DNA from: Minisyncoccota bacterium
GTDB taxonomy: Bacteria > Patescibacteria > Microgenomatia > UBA1400 > PJMF01
DNA length: 64,000 bases
Reading direction: 5' to 3'
Assembly: GCA_012515515.1 (NCBI GenBank)
Contig: JAAYYE010000012.1
Span: 62,001-126,000 of the forward strand
Shown one piece after another: positions 1 to 8,204 of the stretch (its first letter is position 1; each line of letters opens with the position of its first letter). Under the pieces are notes generated by a model, which worked only from the letters and a program-made list of their open reading frames with translations, searched no databases and was not told the origin of the DNA. The position numbers and the translations under genes were made by a program.

Positions 1-697
1 AGGATAAAAAAATTAAAGCCAATAAAATTAAATAAGTTTTTTTAAGTCTTTTAGAATTTTTTCTTAATACATTTAATAAAAAGTAGATACTATAAAAACC
101 AAACAAAATGATTTTATTTGAATGATAACTGTACATTCCTAAAATGGCAGTTAGAAAAAATAAAAAATAGTGGGTTGGTTGAGTTTTTGTGCTTCTAGTA
201 ATTTTTAACAATAAGATTAAATTTGCCACTAACAACATAAAGCCAAGAATCACTTCCTCTGTGGCTCGTGAATTAACAATGTGCCACGGTGAAATGCTTA
301 ATAGCAACATGGCTAATAGAGCTAAGCGTTTATTATTATTGCTGAGTTCCTTAACCAGATAATAAAACAATACAATTGAAACTACTCCAATTAAAGCCGA
401 TGGCAAACGTGAGGCGAAAATATTTTTACCAAAAATAGCCAAAAATGGAACTTGCAAGTATGAATATAAGGCTGGCTTCGGATCAATTAGAGAATTTAAC
501 TGAATCGGTAAAGACTGTCCGTCTTCATCCTTCAGCGTTTCTAAAATAGCGCTCGAATTAATTAAAAAAGAGGCCTCATCAGCCTGCAAACCTTTCGGAA
601 CTTCCCCTAGTCGATAAATTCTTAAAAAACTAGCCAGTAAAAGAATTAAAGCAAAAAGTAGTCTAGTTAGATTTTGTTTGTTAAAAATTTTTATCAT
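1..697 (-). CDS. GT39-type membrane glycosyltransferase, C-terminus cut by window edge
   Basis: This is the N-terminal 232 residues of a multi-pass membrane protein; the reading frame is open to the window edge. After a first membrane segment (about residues 10-25) comes a loop with an LQADEAS stretch. An acidic residue in this first loop is typical of the dolichyl-phosphate-mannose mannosyltransferase (GT39/PMT) superfamily, which moves sugars from a lipid carrier to an acceptor at the outer face. Later come hydrophobic helices and an SPWHI motif. The ATG at 697 is preceded by TATAAT at 711-706 with 8 nt between, suggesting a leaderless transcript. The acceptor is unknown. A similar-type protein lies at 48452-50086. 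Confidence 0.75.
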   Translation of the reverse strand, partial: MIKIFNKQNLTRLLFALILLLASFLRIYRLGEVPKGLQADEASFLINSSAILETLKDEDGQSLPIQLNSLIDPKPALYSYLQVPFLAIFGKNIFASRLPSALIGVVSIVLFYYLVKELSNNNKRLALLAMLLLSISPWHIVNSRATEEVILGFMLLVANLILLLKITRSTKTQPTHYFLFFLTAILGMYSYHSNKIILFGFYSIYFLLNVLRKNSKRLKKTYLILLALIFLS

Positions 698-730
698 TCA
701 CTTGTATTATAGAACTTATTACCAATATTA

Positions 731-757
731 AAAAAGGGAGTCATCAGACTCCCTTTT
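731..757. terminator. Bidirectional rho-independent terminator
   Basis: A 7-bp perfect stem (GGGAGTC/GACTCCC) with a 4-nt ATCA loop is flanked by A5 on the left and T5 on the right, so it can work in both directions. It sits just past the groEL stop codon on the minus strand and before the GT39 gene that continues on the same strand, and so should end the groES-groEL transcript. Confidence 0.85.
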
Positions 758-776
758 TAATCTCAGCGGTAACAAT

Positions 777-827
777 TTTTACATCACACCTGGTTTTACA
801 TCATGCCTAGTTTTACATCATGCCTGG
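777..827. repeat. Three tandem 17-bp copies at the groEL 3' end
   Basis: Copies lie at 777-793, 794-810 and 811-827. The second and third differ at one base; the first differs from the third at two. The third copy encodes the groEL C-terminus (P-G-M-M-stop); the other two follow the stop codon. Because 17 is not a multiple of three, the extra copies are out of frame with groEL, but each carries the ATGATGTAA-type end again (imperfect in the first). Confidence 0.9.
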
Positions 828-2444
828 CATGCCACCTCCAGCTGGCATAGCTGCTTCATCTTTTTTAGGTAAATCGGCTACTAAACACTCAGTGGTTAGA
901 ATCATTGATGCAACACCAGCAGCATTCACTAGAGAAGCAATGGCCACTTTGGCTGGCTCAATGACGCCTGCAACTAATAAATCTTCAAATTCATTAGTTA
1001 AAGCATTGAAGCCCCAATTGTCTTTATTTTTGTCTTTGACTCTGCCAACTACCCAACCAGCGTCTTCTCCAGAGTTGGTTGCCAACATGCGTAGTGGTTC
1101 TTCTAAAACTTCGGCAATCAATTTGACTCCAGTTTTCTCATCTTCACTCTGGGCTTTTTTTTCAATTTCAGCCAAAACCTTACCAGCTCGCATCAAGGTC
1201 ACGCCACCACCAGCAATAATGCCTTCTTCAATGGCTGCTTTGGTAGCTCCCTTGGCGTCCTTAACTCGTTCTTGAAGGTTTTTCATTTCCAGTTCGGTAG
1301 CTGCGCCAACTTGAATCACTGCCACACCGCCAGTTAGTTTAGCTCGACGCTCTTCTAATTTTTCAATGTCAAAATCAGAAGTAGAGTTGGCAATTTCTCG
1401 CTCTATTTGTGCTACTCGAGCATCAATATCGCTTTGTTTGCCCTTGCCTCCAACAATTCTGGTGCTGTCTTTACTAGAACGAACACTGTCGGCTTGACCT
1501 AAGTCTTCAATTTTGGCGTCGGTCAATTTTAAGCCAGTTTCCTCGCTGATTAAATTGGCCCCAGTTAAAATAGCAATGTCTTGCAACATGGCTTTACGTC
1601 GATCACCAAAGCCGGGAGCCTTAATTGGCAAACACTTAAATGTACCACGCAATTTATTGACCACTAAAGTCGTTAAGGCTTCGCCCTCTAGATCATCAGC
1701 AATAATGACTAATTCGCGACTGGAATTAACTACTGATTCCAGCAAAGGCAAAATGTCTTTAATATTGCTAATTTTTTGATCAGTCAGCAAAATGTATGGC
1801 TTGTCACTAATGGCCTCCATGCCATCGTTATCAGTGACAAAATAAGGAGATGCATAGCCCTTATCAAACTCCATACCCTCTTTGTGCTCAATGGTGATTT
1901 CCATGGTTTTGCCCTCTTCGACTTCAACCACTCCATCTTTACCCACTAGTTTCAGCGCTTCTGCAATTTTTTTACCAATTGTTTCGTCTTGCGCAGAAAT
2001 AGTAGCCACTTTTTGCCAATCGGCTTCAACCACCACATCGGACAAATGACGGATTTCTTTAACCACTGCTTCAACGGCTCGATCTATTCCCCTTTTCATA
2101 ATCATTGGATTAGCACCAGCAGTGACATATTTCATACCTTTGTTGGCAATCGCTTGGGCTAATAAAGTAGAAGTGGTGGTGCCATCACCAGCGGCTTCGT
2201 TGGTTTTATCAGCTGCTTCCTTTACCAATTGGGCACCCATGTTCTCGAATTTATCTTCTAGCTCAATTTCTTTGGCTACACTGACGCCATCGTGAATCAC
2301 CTGAGGAGACCCCCAACTGCGTTCCAAAGCTACATTACGTCCCTTGGGCCCCAAAGTGGTGGTAACCGCTTCAGCTAATTTATTAATACCAATTAACATT
2401 TTTTGTCTGGCTTCATCGCCAAAGATAAGTTGTTTTGCTGCCAT
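813..2444 (-). CDS. groEL: Chaperonin GroEL (Hsp60)
   Basis: The 543-residue product is the normal GroEL length. GroEL forms the double-ring ATP-driven folding chamber in the cytoplasm, capped by GroES. Visible hallmarks are the N-terminal TTLGPKGRNV segment near residue 30, the ATP-site GDGTTT near residue 87, and the Gly/Met-rich tail ending GGGMPGMM. It lies 34 nt downstream of groES, with a clear AAGGAGA Shine-Dalgarno before the ATG, so the two are co-transcribed in groES-groEL order. A terminator follows at 731-757. The 3' end carries a 17-bp tandem repeat. Presence is worth recording because some reduced CPR genomes lack chaperonins. Confidence 0.98.
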   Translation of the reverse strand: MAAKQLIFGDEARQKMLIGINKLAEAVTTTLGPKGRNVALERSWGSPQVIHDGVSVAKEIELEDKFENMGAQLVKEAADKTNEAAGDGTTTSTLLAQAIANKGMKYVTAGANPMIMKRGIDRAVEAVVKEIRHLSDVVVEADWQKVATISAQDETIGKKIAEALKLVGKDGVVEVEEGKTMEITIEHKEGMEFDKGYASPYFVTDNDGMEAISDKPYILLTDQKISNIKDILPLLESVVNSSRELVIIADDLEGEALTTLVVNKLRGTFKCLPIKAPGFGDRRKAMLQDIAILTGANLISEETGLKLTDAKIEDLGQADSVRSSKDSTRIVGGKGKQSDIDARVAQIEREIANSTSDFDIEKLEERRAKLTGGVAVIQVGAATELEMKNLQERVKDAKGATKAAIEEGIIAGGGVTLMRAGKVLAEIEKKAQSEDEKTGVKLIAEVLEEPLRMLATNSGEDAGWVVGRVKDKNKDNWGFNALTNEFEDLLVAGVIEPAKVAIASLVNAAGVASMILTTECLVADLPKKDEAAMPAGGGMPGMM

Positions 2445-2478
2445 AATTCTCCTTTTTATCTTTAATTATTCAAATTAA

Positions 2479-2781
2479 TTATTTAATAATTGCTAAAATA
2501 TCCTCAAATTTCAAAATTTGATATTCAATATCGTCAACAGTAACTTCGTTACCGCCCCATTTTTTGTAAAGCACTTTATCAGCAACTTTAGCAGGAGCTT
2601 TAATTTCATGACCATCCTCATGGATGGATGCGCCAACAGCCAACACTTGCCCATACTGAGGCTTTTCACTATCATTAACAGCTAAAATAATTCCTGAAGC
2701 AGTTTGCTTTTCTTGCTCAGCTGGTTTAACTAAAATGTAGCCAGCAGTAGGTTGTAATTTTTTTATTGCTAACTTTGACAT
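2479..2781 (-). CDS. groES: Co-chaperonin GroES (Hsp10)
   Basis: This 100-residue protein forms the seven-subunit lid of the GroEL chamber. The N-terminal strand (LQPTAGYILVKP) and the flexible loop with EKQTASGIIL, which contacts GroEL, are clear, as is the GQVLAVG strand. The ATG at 2781 is preceded by GAGAAAGG as ribosome-binding site, so this transcript has a leader, unlike many other genes here. About 100 nt upstream lies a CIRCE-like inverted repeat (2879-2905), which would fit repression by an HrcA-type regulator; no hrcA gene is in the window. Confidence 0.97.
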   Translation of the reverse strand: MSKLAIKKLQPTAGYILVKPAEQEKQTASGIILAVNDSEKPQYGQVLAVGASIHEDGHEIKAPAKVADKVLYKKWGGNEVTVDDIEYQILKFEDILAIIK

Positions 2782-2878
2782 AAAAACCTTTCTCGGTATT
2801 TTAATTTTTAGTAGCTATTAAATTTGATGAATAATTTGAGTCATCAAAGCGAATAAAAGTTAACACGAATTATCAATT

Positions 2879-2905
2879 TTAGCAAGTGGTGAATTAGACT
2901 GCTAA
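2879..2905 (-). promoter_or_regulatory. CIRCE-like heat-shock operator upstream of groES
   Basis: Two 9-nt arms around a 9-nt spacer have the 9-9-9 geometry of CIRCE (TTAGCACTC-N9-GAGTGCTAA). The left arm is TTAGCAAGT (6 of 9 to consensus); the right arm is GACTGCTAA (8 of 9). The outer six bases of both arms are perfect. It lies about 100 nt upstream of groES and its end overlaps the stop codon of the preceding gene. HrcA repression is inferred from site geometry and position only. Confidence 0.55.
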
Positions 2906-3330
2906 TTTATCGATAATTGATTATTTATTAAAAAAATCGTATTCATCAAGTTAATTACCTTGTTGATTTCGTCAGCCAGTTGGAGAGAGAGCTGAGAATG
3001 CTCGCCCGCCACTCTTAGCGCGTTTAAAGATAAATTAGAATCCTGAATAATTAATTCGCCCAATTGGATGACAAGTTGTTGGTGCCCATCTAACCACTGA
3101 GACCTCTCCTTCTCCGATTTAAAGCTAATCTTTTCTAAAAATGCTGATAATTTTTGCGCTTCAAGCAGTTTTAATTGTAAATTAAATTCCAACTGCTGGC
3201 TTTCAAGATAATCATCGGGCTGCTGATTTAAGGATAAAGTTTTGATAGACTCTGCAAATTGTTCCTCATCTAATGAGTAACGCAATTTAATTTCATTTAA
3301 TAAGTCTCGTAAATGATCGTTTTTTGCCAT
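2902..3330 (-). CDS. Unrecognised alpha-helical protein
   Basis: I do not recognise this 142-residue protein. It is rich in Leu, Gln, Glu and Lys with heptad-like spacing, has no membrane segment or signal peptide, and contains only short polar breaks (near residues 35 and 80). This suggests a small soluble helical or coiled-coil protein. It starts divergently from the t6A operon, 48 nt from the tsaC-tsaE start, and its stop codon overlaps the CIRCE-like repeat. It could be co-transcribed with groES-groEL by read-through. No catalytic motif is visible. Confidence 0.7.
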   Translation of the reverse strand: MAKNDHLRDLLNEIKLRYSLDEEQFAESIKTLSLNQQPDDYLESQQLEFNLQLKLLEAQKLSAFLEKISFKSEKERSQWLDGHQQLVIQLGELIIQDSNLSLNALRVAGEHSQLSLQLADEINKVINLMNTIFLINNQLSIN

Positions 3331-3378
3331 ATTTCAGGTATAATAACCAGCCTAAGAGCCTTTATCATACTAGAGAAA

Positions 3379-4479
3379 ATGAAAATTATAAAGTTAAATT
3401 TAGCATTAGCAAAAAAAGCCAAGATTACTCAAGTCATTAATGAGGCAATTGCGGTGATTAATGGTGGAGGTCTATTAATTTATCCAACTGAAACAACTTA
3501 TGGCATTGGCGCTGATCCGCATAATCAACAAGCAGTTGATAAAGTGCTTCAGTATAAAAGTCGCCGTGAAGGTAAGCCTTTGTCGCTAGCTGTTGCTGAT
3601 CGTGCTATGGCTGAAAGATACGTGGCGATTAATGATCAAGCCCAAAATTTTTATCAACGTTTTTTACCTGGACCATACACCGTCATTTCGGAATTAAAAA
3701 CTAATTGTCACATTGATCCGCGCGTGGCCAGTGAATTTGGCACCTTGGGCATTCGCATTCCCAACTATCCTTTTACTTTAGAGTTGCTTAAACAATTAGA
3801 CCGTGCCATTACTGCCACTAGTGCTAATGCTTCTGATAAAAAACGCCCCTATCAGATTAATGACATTTTAGAAAATATTAGTGATAAGCAGAAAAAATTA
3901 ATTGATCTAATTATTGATGTTGGCCAGCTTGAAAAAAATGAACCATCGGTAGTAATCGACACCACTTTATCAACCCCACTAACTATACGTGGTCAATTAG
4001 ACAAACAAGCGGATTTTATTGAATTTAGTTCGCAAAGTGCTAATGAAACTCAAGAATTAGCTAAGCGCTTGATGCTTAAAAATTGGCATAAACTCAAAAA
4101 ACAAGGCTTGCTCTTTGTTATGAATGGCGAACTGGGCATGGGTAAAACAGTTTTTGCCAAAGGTATAGCTAAATTTTTACACATCCAAGAAGAAATCACT
4201 TCACCAACTTACAGTTATCTTAATGAATATGCCTTTCAAAAAGAAAACACTCAGGGTGTTTTTTATCACTTAGATGCCTGGAAAATTGATCAACAGGCAG
4301 AATTTGCTTTACTAAAAATTGATCGCTTACTGAAAGCAAACAATGTTATCTTAATCGAATGGTGGGATAAGGTTGCCGATTTCTTAACAGAGGAAATCAA
4401 AAAGCAAGCTATTGTTCTAGAGTTAAGTGGCCATGACAATTGGCGTAAAATTAAATTATGGGAAACAAAGAAAAATTAA
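3379..4479 (+). CDS. TsaC-TsaE fusion for tRNA t6A synthesis
   Basis: Two t6A enzymes are joined in 366 residues. Residues about 1-205 are TsaC/YrdC (threonylcarbamoyl-AMP synthase): PTETTYGIGADP, KSRREGKPLSLAVAD and ATSANASDKKRP are its signature segments. Residues about 215-366 are TsaE, the ATPase of the TsaBDE complex: Walker A GELGMGKT at 250-257, SPTYSYLNEY, then HLDAW and LIEWWD. The start at 3379 was chosen over an upstream in-frame ATG because the TsaC homology begins there and because CATACT lies 7 nt upstream; AGAGAAA could also serve as a weak ribosome site. It overlaps tsaD by 22 nt, so translation is probably coupled. Confidence 0.93.
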   Translation: MKIIKLNLALAKKAKITQVINEAIAVINGGGLLIYPTETTYGIGADPHNQQAVDKVLQYKSRREGKPLSLAVADRAMAERYVAINDQAQNFYQRFLPGPYTVISELKTNCHIDPRVASEFGTLGIRIPNYPFTLELLKQLDRAITATSANASDKKRPYQINDILENISDKQKKLIDLIIDVGQLEKNEPSVVIDTTLSTPLTIRGQLDKQADFIEFSSQSANETQELAKRLMLKNWHKLKKQGLLFVMNGELGMGKTVFAKGIAKFLHIQEEITSPTYSYLNEYAFQKENTQGVFYHLDAWKIDQQAEFALLKIDRLLKANNVILIEWWDKVADFLTEEIKKQAIVLELSGHDNWRKIKLWETKKN

Positions 4480-5612
4480 TTCTCGCTATCGATACTAGTT
4501 GCGATGATACCAGTGTCGCGGTGCTGGCTGGCACTCGCGTCTTAGCCAATGTGCAAGCATCTCAAACTAATATTCATCAGCAGTATGGCGGAGTGTTTCC
4601 TACTTTAGCCAAACAAGCCCACCAAGAACATATTGCTGACTGTGTAGATTTAGCGCTTAAAAGAGCTGGTTTATCGAATAGCAAGGAGCAAAAAACTAAC
4701 TTGGACGCTTTAGCCGTCACTGTCGGACCGGGTCTCGCTCCAGCTTTAGAGGTCGGCATTAACTATGCTAAAAAATTAGCGCAAAAGTGGCAGACTCCTC
4801 TTATTCCCATTAATCACATTGAAGCGCACGCTATTTCTCCACTACTTAATCCACAAACTTGCCAAGCACCGCGCACAGTAAATTTTCCGGTTTTAGCTCT
4901 CGTTATTTCTGGCGGTCATAGTGAATTTATTTTAATTAAAAAAATTGGAGATTATGAGCGCCTCGGCTGGACCGTTGATGATAGCGCTGGCGAATGTCTT
5001 GATAAAATTGGCCGGATGCTCGATTTGGGTTATCCAGCCGGACCAGTTTTAGAAAAATTGGCAAAAAAAGGCAAGTCAAATCGCTGGCCTTTGCCTTTAG
5101 CGATGACTGCTGTCGAAAATTTTAATCTTAGTTTTTCTGGACTGAAAACGGCTGGTCATCAGCTAATTAATCAACTCTCAGCAAAACAGCCATTAGATGC
5201 CCAAAGCGTTTGTGATCTAGCAGCCTGTGTGCAAAAACAGGTTTTTGCGCAAATTAATTTCAAACTGGAAAGAATTCTGTTTAGCCCAGATTTAAAGAAA
5301 ACAACTTACCCCAATAAACAATATCTCAAAAAAATTAAGCGCCAAGAAATTCAAGCCCCAGTGACCGAGATCAATGAAGTTTGGCTGGGTGGTGGTGTGG
5401 CAGCTAATATAGTTTTGCGAGCTAGTATTAGAAAAACCTTAAGCAATTACCAAAAAATTACAAAGAAAAAAATTAAACTTTTTTTACCTTATCATAAAAA
5501 ATTTTGTGCTGATAATGCTGCCATGATTGCCCTCGTCGCTCAGTTTCGCTCATTGAAAAAAAATTATCATCCTCAAGAGTTAGATCGTCAGCCCAATCTA
5601 AAAATCGGCTAG
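4458..5612 (+). CDS. tsaD: tRNA threonylcarbamoyltransferase TsaD
   Basis: The 384-residue TsaD (Kae1/YgjD) transfers threonylcarbamoyl to A37 of ANN-decoding tRNAs. Visible motifs: AIDTSCDDTSVAVL at the start, the metal-binding HIEAH at 120-124, ALVISGGHSEF, NLSFSGLKTA, LGGGVAAN and a late CADNAAMIA. It is about 40 residues longer than the usual 340, mainly through a Lys-rich insert before LGGGVAAN. The gene overlaps the tsaC-tsaE stop by 22 nt. TsaB, normally needed with TsaD and TsaE in bacteria, is not in the window. Confidence 0.97.
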   Translation: MGNKEKLILAIDTSCDDTSVAVLAGTRVLANVQASQTNIHQQYGGVFPTLAKQAHQEHIADCVDLALKRAGLSNSKEQKTNLDALAVTVGPGLAPALEVGINYAKKLAQKWQTPLIPINHIEAHAISPLLNPQTCQAPRTVNFPVLALVISGGHSEFILIKKIGDYERLGWTVDDSAGECLDKIGRMLDLGYPAGPVLEKLAKKGKSNRWPLPLAMTAVENFNLSFSGLKTAGHQLINQLSAKQPLDAQSVCDLAACVQKQVFAQINFKLERILFSPDLKKTTYPNKQYLKKIKRQEIQAPVTEINEVWLGGGVAANIVLRASIRKTLSNYQKITKKKIKLFLPYHKKFCADNAAMIALVAQFRSLKKNYHPQELDRQPNLKIG

Positions 5613-5640
5613 CTTTGCCAAGCGTGATAAAATGTGAGTA

Positions 5641-7401
5641 GTGCAAGAACTAGTCTTGTTTCCTCTACTCGCCAAATCCCAAGCCCACTATTTTGTTGCT
5701 GCTTTTTATAATAAACAAGAAAATTTAATTGTTGCTTTTAGTCTGCAGGGGCCAGATGCTCATTTTTTTGGTAAGGATCTGCAATTAAAAATGTTTAATT
5801 GGCAATTTAAGGGTGCTGAAGAATTACATCTTGCTTTGCTTGACCTTAATAAAGAATGTCGCCTAAACAAATTGCAATTAAATTTTGCCATTAGCTTAAA
5901 ACTGCATAAGCAACTAATACTGGTCTGCCAAGGCGGGAGTATCTTGCTCAAGCGTCATCAACAACTTAAAGAATTATTAAGTAGTCAACATGAGATACAA
6001 ATGGTGGTTGGTCAATATGCTGAAAATGACCAATTATTATTAATAGCTGGTAATCATTTATTGGGGCAAGTTATTTTAGAAAAAAGTCTAAGTCAATCAT
6101 TAGAACTTATTCTCGAGGAAAAACTTAATGATTACCTCAAGAATAATTTTAAAACTGCCTTAGTCTTATGGCGTTATCAGGCCAAAGAAAAAATTGTTTG
6201 GACAAAAAAGCTTGCTCAACTAAAAACTTATATCAATCGGCTTAAATTAATGCCTGCTAAACTTACTAGTCTTTGGAGAAAAATAAAAGACCTCCGACAA
6301 GAACAAAAAAAACGCTATCAAAAAATATTTATAGCTGCTGGGGCAATTATTTTCATCACGATGATTGCCACTCTGCTCTGGCAACATCAGCAAGAAAAAA
6401 CCCTAGATAGCATTGGGCAAGAAATTAGCTCAATAATTCCCAGTGACGAAGAATTGTTGTTGTTAAGTGCTACTCAGCCCGTGCTAGCCAGAGAAAAAAT
6501 AAGCAAAAGTCAAGCAACTTTGCAAGAATTGTTGACTGAAACAAGTTCACGAACAGCCAAAAAGAAAATAGAGGCAGAAATTGAGCAATTACAAGCGATT
6601 GCTGAAAAATTAAGCAGTGAAAATAATCTGGATCAATTGGTCATTTATAGCAATTGGTACGATAGTTATCCCAATTTTTTAGGCAAAAAAATCCTGAGTA
6701 GTCCCCAAGGTTTGATAGTCGCTAATGATCAAAAAAATCAATTATTGCTCATCAAAGAACAAAACAATTTTTCCTTGTGGGAAAATGATTTTCAAGATTT
6801 CGCTGTTGATCGAAGTAACAGTGATCAACTCAACATTTTCATCAAAAACCAAGGTATTAAATATTTGAATTGGGAAAATGCAAATCTAAGTGAATTAAAA
6901 AGTGAAGGAGATTCGGATCGAGATGCCTTATTACTCGAAAGTTATCAAGCTTATCTCTATTTATTGAATCCAGAAAAGCGTAACATTTATCGTTACACTT
7001 TAAGAGGTGGAGAATTAAGCGAAGCAATTGGTTGGTTGGTCGAAAAACAAGGCATTAATTTTGCCGATATTAGCGACCTGAATGTCGACGGCAATCTTTG
7101 GTTAACTTTTAAAGACGCTGAAATTATGAAATTTGATAGAGGTTATCAAGAAGAATTTTCATTAAGCGGTTTGGAACAAATGCCCAATAGCTCGCTTTTA
7201 ATAGCTACCCAAGAAAATGCCGATAAGCTTGTTTTCTTAGACACAGGCAATAATCGCTTAATCGTCACTACCAGGGAGGGTCAGTTAATTAGTGAAATCA
7301 AAAGTAATGAGTTAGCTGGGGTGAGCGATATTGTTTTAGCTGATGATGGTCAAAGCTGTTTTGCTTTGAGCGGTTCGGTTATTTATCAAATCCAACTGTA
7401 A
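5641..7401 (+). CDS. Unrecognised single-pass membrane protein with predicted propeller-like outer domain
   Basis: I do not recognise this 586-residue protein. The first 190 residues look like a mixed alpha/beta cytoplasmic domain, possibly a degenerate PP2C-type fold (weak). A basic stretch (about 200-228) precedes a membrane helix (about 229-247), then a Glu/Gln/Lys coiled coil (about 255-330). The last 250 residues are beta-rich with repeated units such as NNRLIVTTREGQLI, resembling an NHL-type propeller outside the membrane. It starts with GTG at 5641, with TAAAAT 7 nt upstream. It lies between tsaD and smpB. Confidence 0.75.
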   Translation: MQELVLFPLLAKSQAHYFVAAFYNKQENLIVAFSLQGPDAHFFGKDLQLKMFNWQFKGAEELHLALLDLNKECRLNKLQLNFAISLKLHKQLILVCQGGSILLKRHQQLKELLSSQHEIQMVVGQYAENDQLLLIAGNHLLGQVILEKSLSQSLELILEEKLNDYLKNNFKTALVLWRYQAKEKIVWTKKLAQLKTYINRLKLMPAKLTSLWRKIKDLRQEQKKRYQKIFIAAGAIIFITMIATLLWQHQQEKTLDSIGQEISSIIPSDEELLLLSATQPVLAREKISKSQATLQELLTETSSRTAKKKIEAEIEQLQAIAEKLSSENNLDQLVIYSNWYDSYPNFLGKKILSSPQGLIVANDQKNQLLLIKEQNNFSLWENDFQDFAVDRSNSDQLNIFIKNQGIKYLNWENANLSELKSEGDSDRDALLLESYQAYLYLLNPEKRNIYRYTLRGGELSEAIGWLVEKQGINFADISDLNVDGNLWLTFKDAEIMKFDRGYQEEFSLSGLEQMPNSSLLIATQENADKLVFLDTGNNRLIVTTREGQLISEIKSNELAGVSDIVLADDGQSCFALSGSVIYQIQL

Positions 7402-7419
7402 AACTGTTACAATATAGCC

Positions 7420-7890
7420 ATGTTATTGTTAAAAAATAAAAAGGCTTATTTTGACTATAAATTAGAAAAAAAGTATCAAGCTGGGATTGTTTTAAGTGGA
7501 GCTGAAGTTAAAAGTTTAAGATTAAAACATGCAAGTTTAGCGGGTAGTTATGTTAAGGCTTTAGTCAATAAAAACAAACAAGCTGAACTATATCTGATCA
7601 ATGCCCAAATTAATGCTTATCGCTTTGCTAATCAACATGATGATTACGATCCTAAAAGAAGTCGCAAATTATTACTCAAAAGAAAAGAAATCGAAGAGCT
7701 GTTGCAGAGTAGCGAACAACAATCTTACAGTATTATCCCCTTAGCTTTTATTCTAGAACGAAATTACATTAAGCTAGAAATAGCCCTTGCCAAAGGTAAA
7801 AAAGTTTTTGAAAAAAGAGAAACTCTGAAAAAGAAGGATTTGAGAAGAGAAATGGGCAAAAAATTAAAACTTAGTCAAATAAAAATTTAA
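7420..7890 (+). CDS. smpB: SsrA-binding protein SmpB
   Basis: The 156-residue SmpB carries tmRNA to stalled ribosomes in trans-translation. The family pattern is clear: AYFDYKLEKKYQAGIVLSG, GAEVKSLR, SLAGSYV, then RSRKLLLKRKEI and the basic tail. The ATG at 7420 has TACAAT 6 nt upstream and no Shine-Dalgarno, fitting a leaderless transcript starting inside the intergenic gap after the preceding gene. I did not find the tmRNA gene (ssrA) in this window. Confidence 0.97.
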   Translation: MLLLKNKKAYFDYKLEKKYQAGIVLSGAEVKSLRLKHASLAGSYVKALVNKNKQAELYLINAQINAYRFANQHDDYDPKRSRKLLLKRKEIEELLQSSEQQSYSIIPLAFILERNYIKLEIALAKGKKVFEKRETLKKKDLRREMGKKLKLSQIKI

Positions 7891-7955
7891 AAGTCACTCT
7901 TGCTTGTCGCCTCGTTTTGTTTTTTAATAGAAGGTATCAATTAAAAAAGGAAAAT

Positions 7956-8174
7956 ATGCCTAAAAGAGTTTTTTGGCCTGCCACCTTAGTAATTATGGGT
8001 CTTATTTCCATGGCCTCAAGCATGGGATTTCTACCAGAAATGTTTTGGAATCTCTGGCCAATAATTATGATTTTAGTTGGTTTGGGTGGATTAATTACTT
8101 CTGATCAAGAAGAATGGCTTATTAAACCCAGCAGCAAACCAGCCAAAAGAAAAAAAACTGCCCGCAAAAAATAA
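7956..8174 (+). CDS. Small two-helix membrane protein, LiaI/DUF5668-like
   Basis: This 72-residue protein has two hydrophobic segments (about residues 6-24 and 29-47) containing WPATLVIMGLI and LWPIIMILVGLGGLI. That WP-(x)n-LIxxGxxxL pattern is typical of LiaI/LiaF-like transmembrane (DUF5668) proteins. The C-terminus is strongly basic (KPAKRKKTARKK). The start at 7956 is chosen because AAAAAAGG lies 5 nt upstream; a longer in-frame opening from 7917 has no site. Role unknown; membrane stress or envelope sensing is only a family-based guess. Confidence 0.8.
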   Translation: MPKRVFWPATLVIMGLISMASSMGFLPEMFWNLWPIIMILVGLGGLITSDQEEWLIKPSSKPAKRKKTARKK

Positions 8175-8204
8175 TAATAATATTAATTTAGTCGGAAACT
8201 CTTT

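Noticed and set aside
820..1779. Open frames opposite groEL
   Set aside because: Shadows of a highly conserved gene on the other strand.
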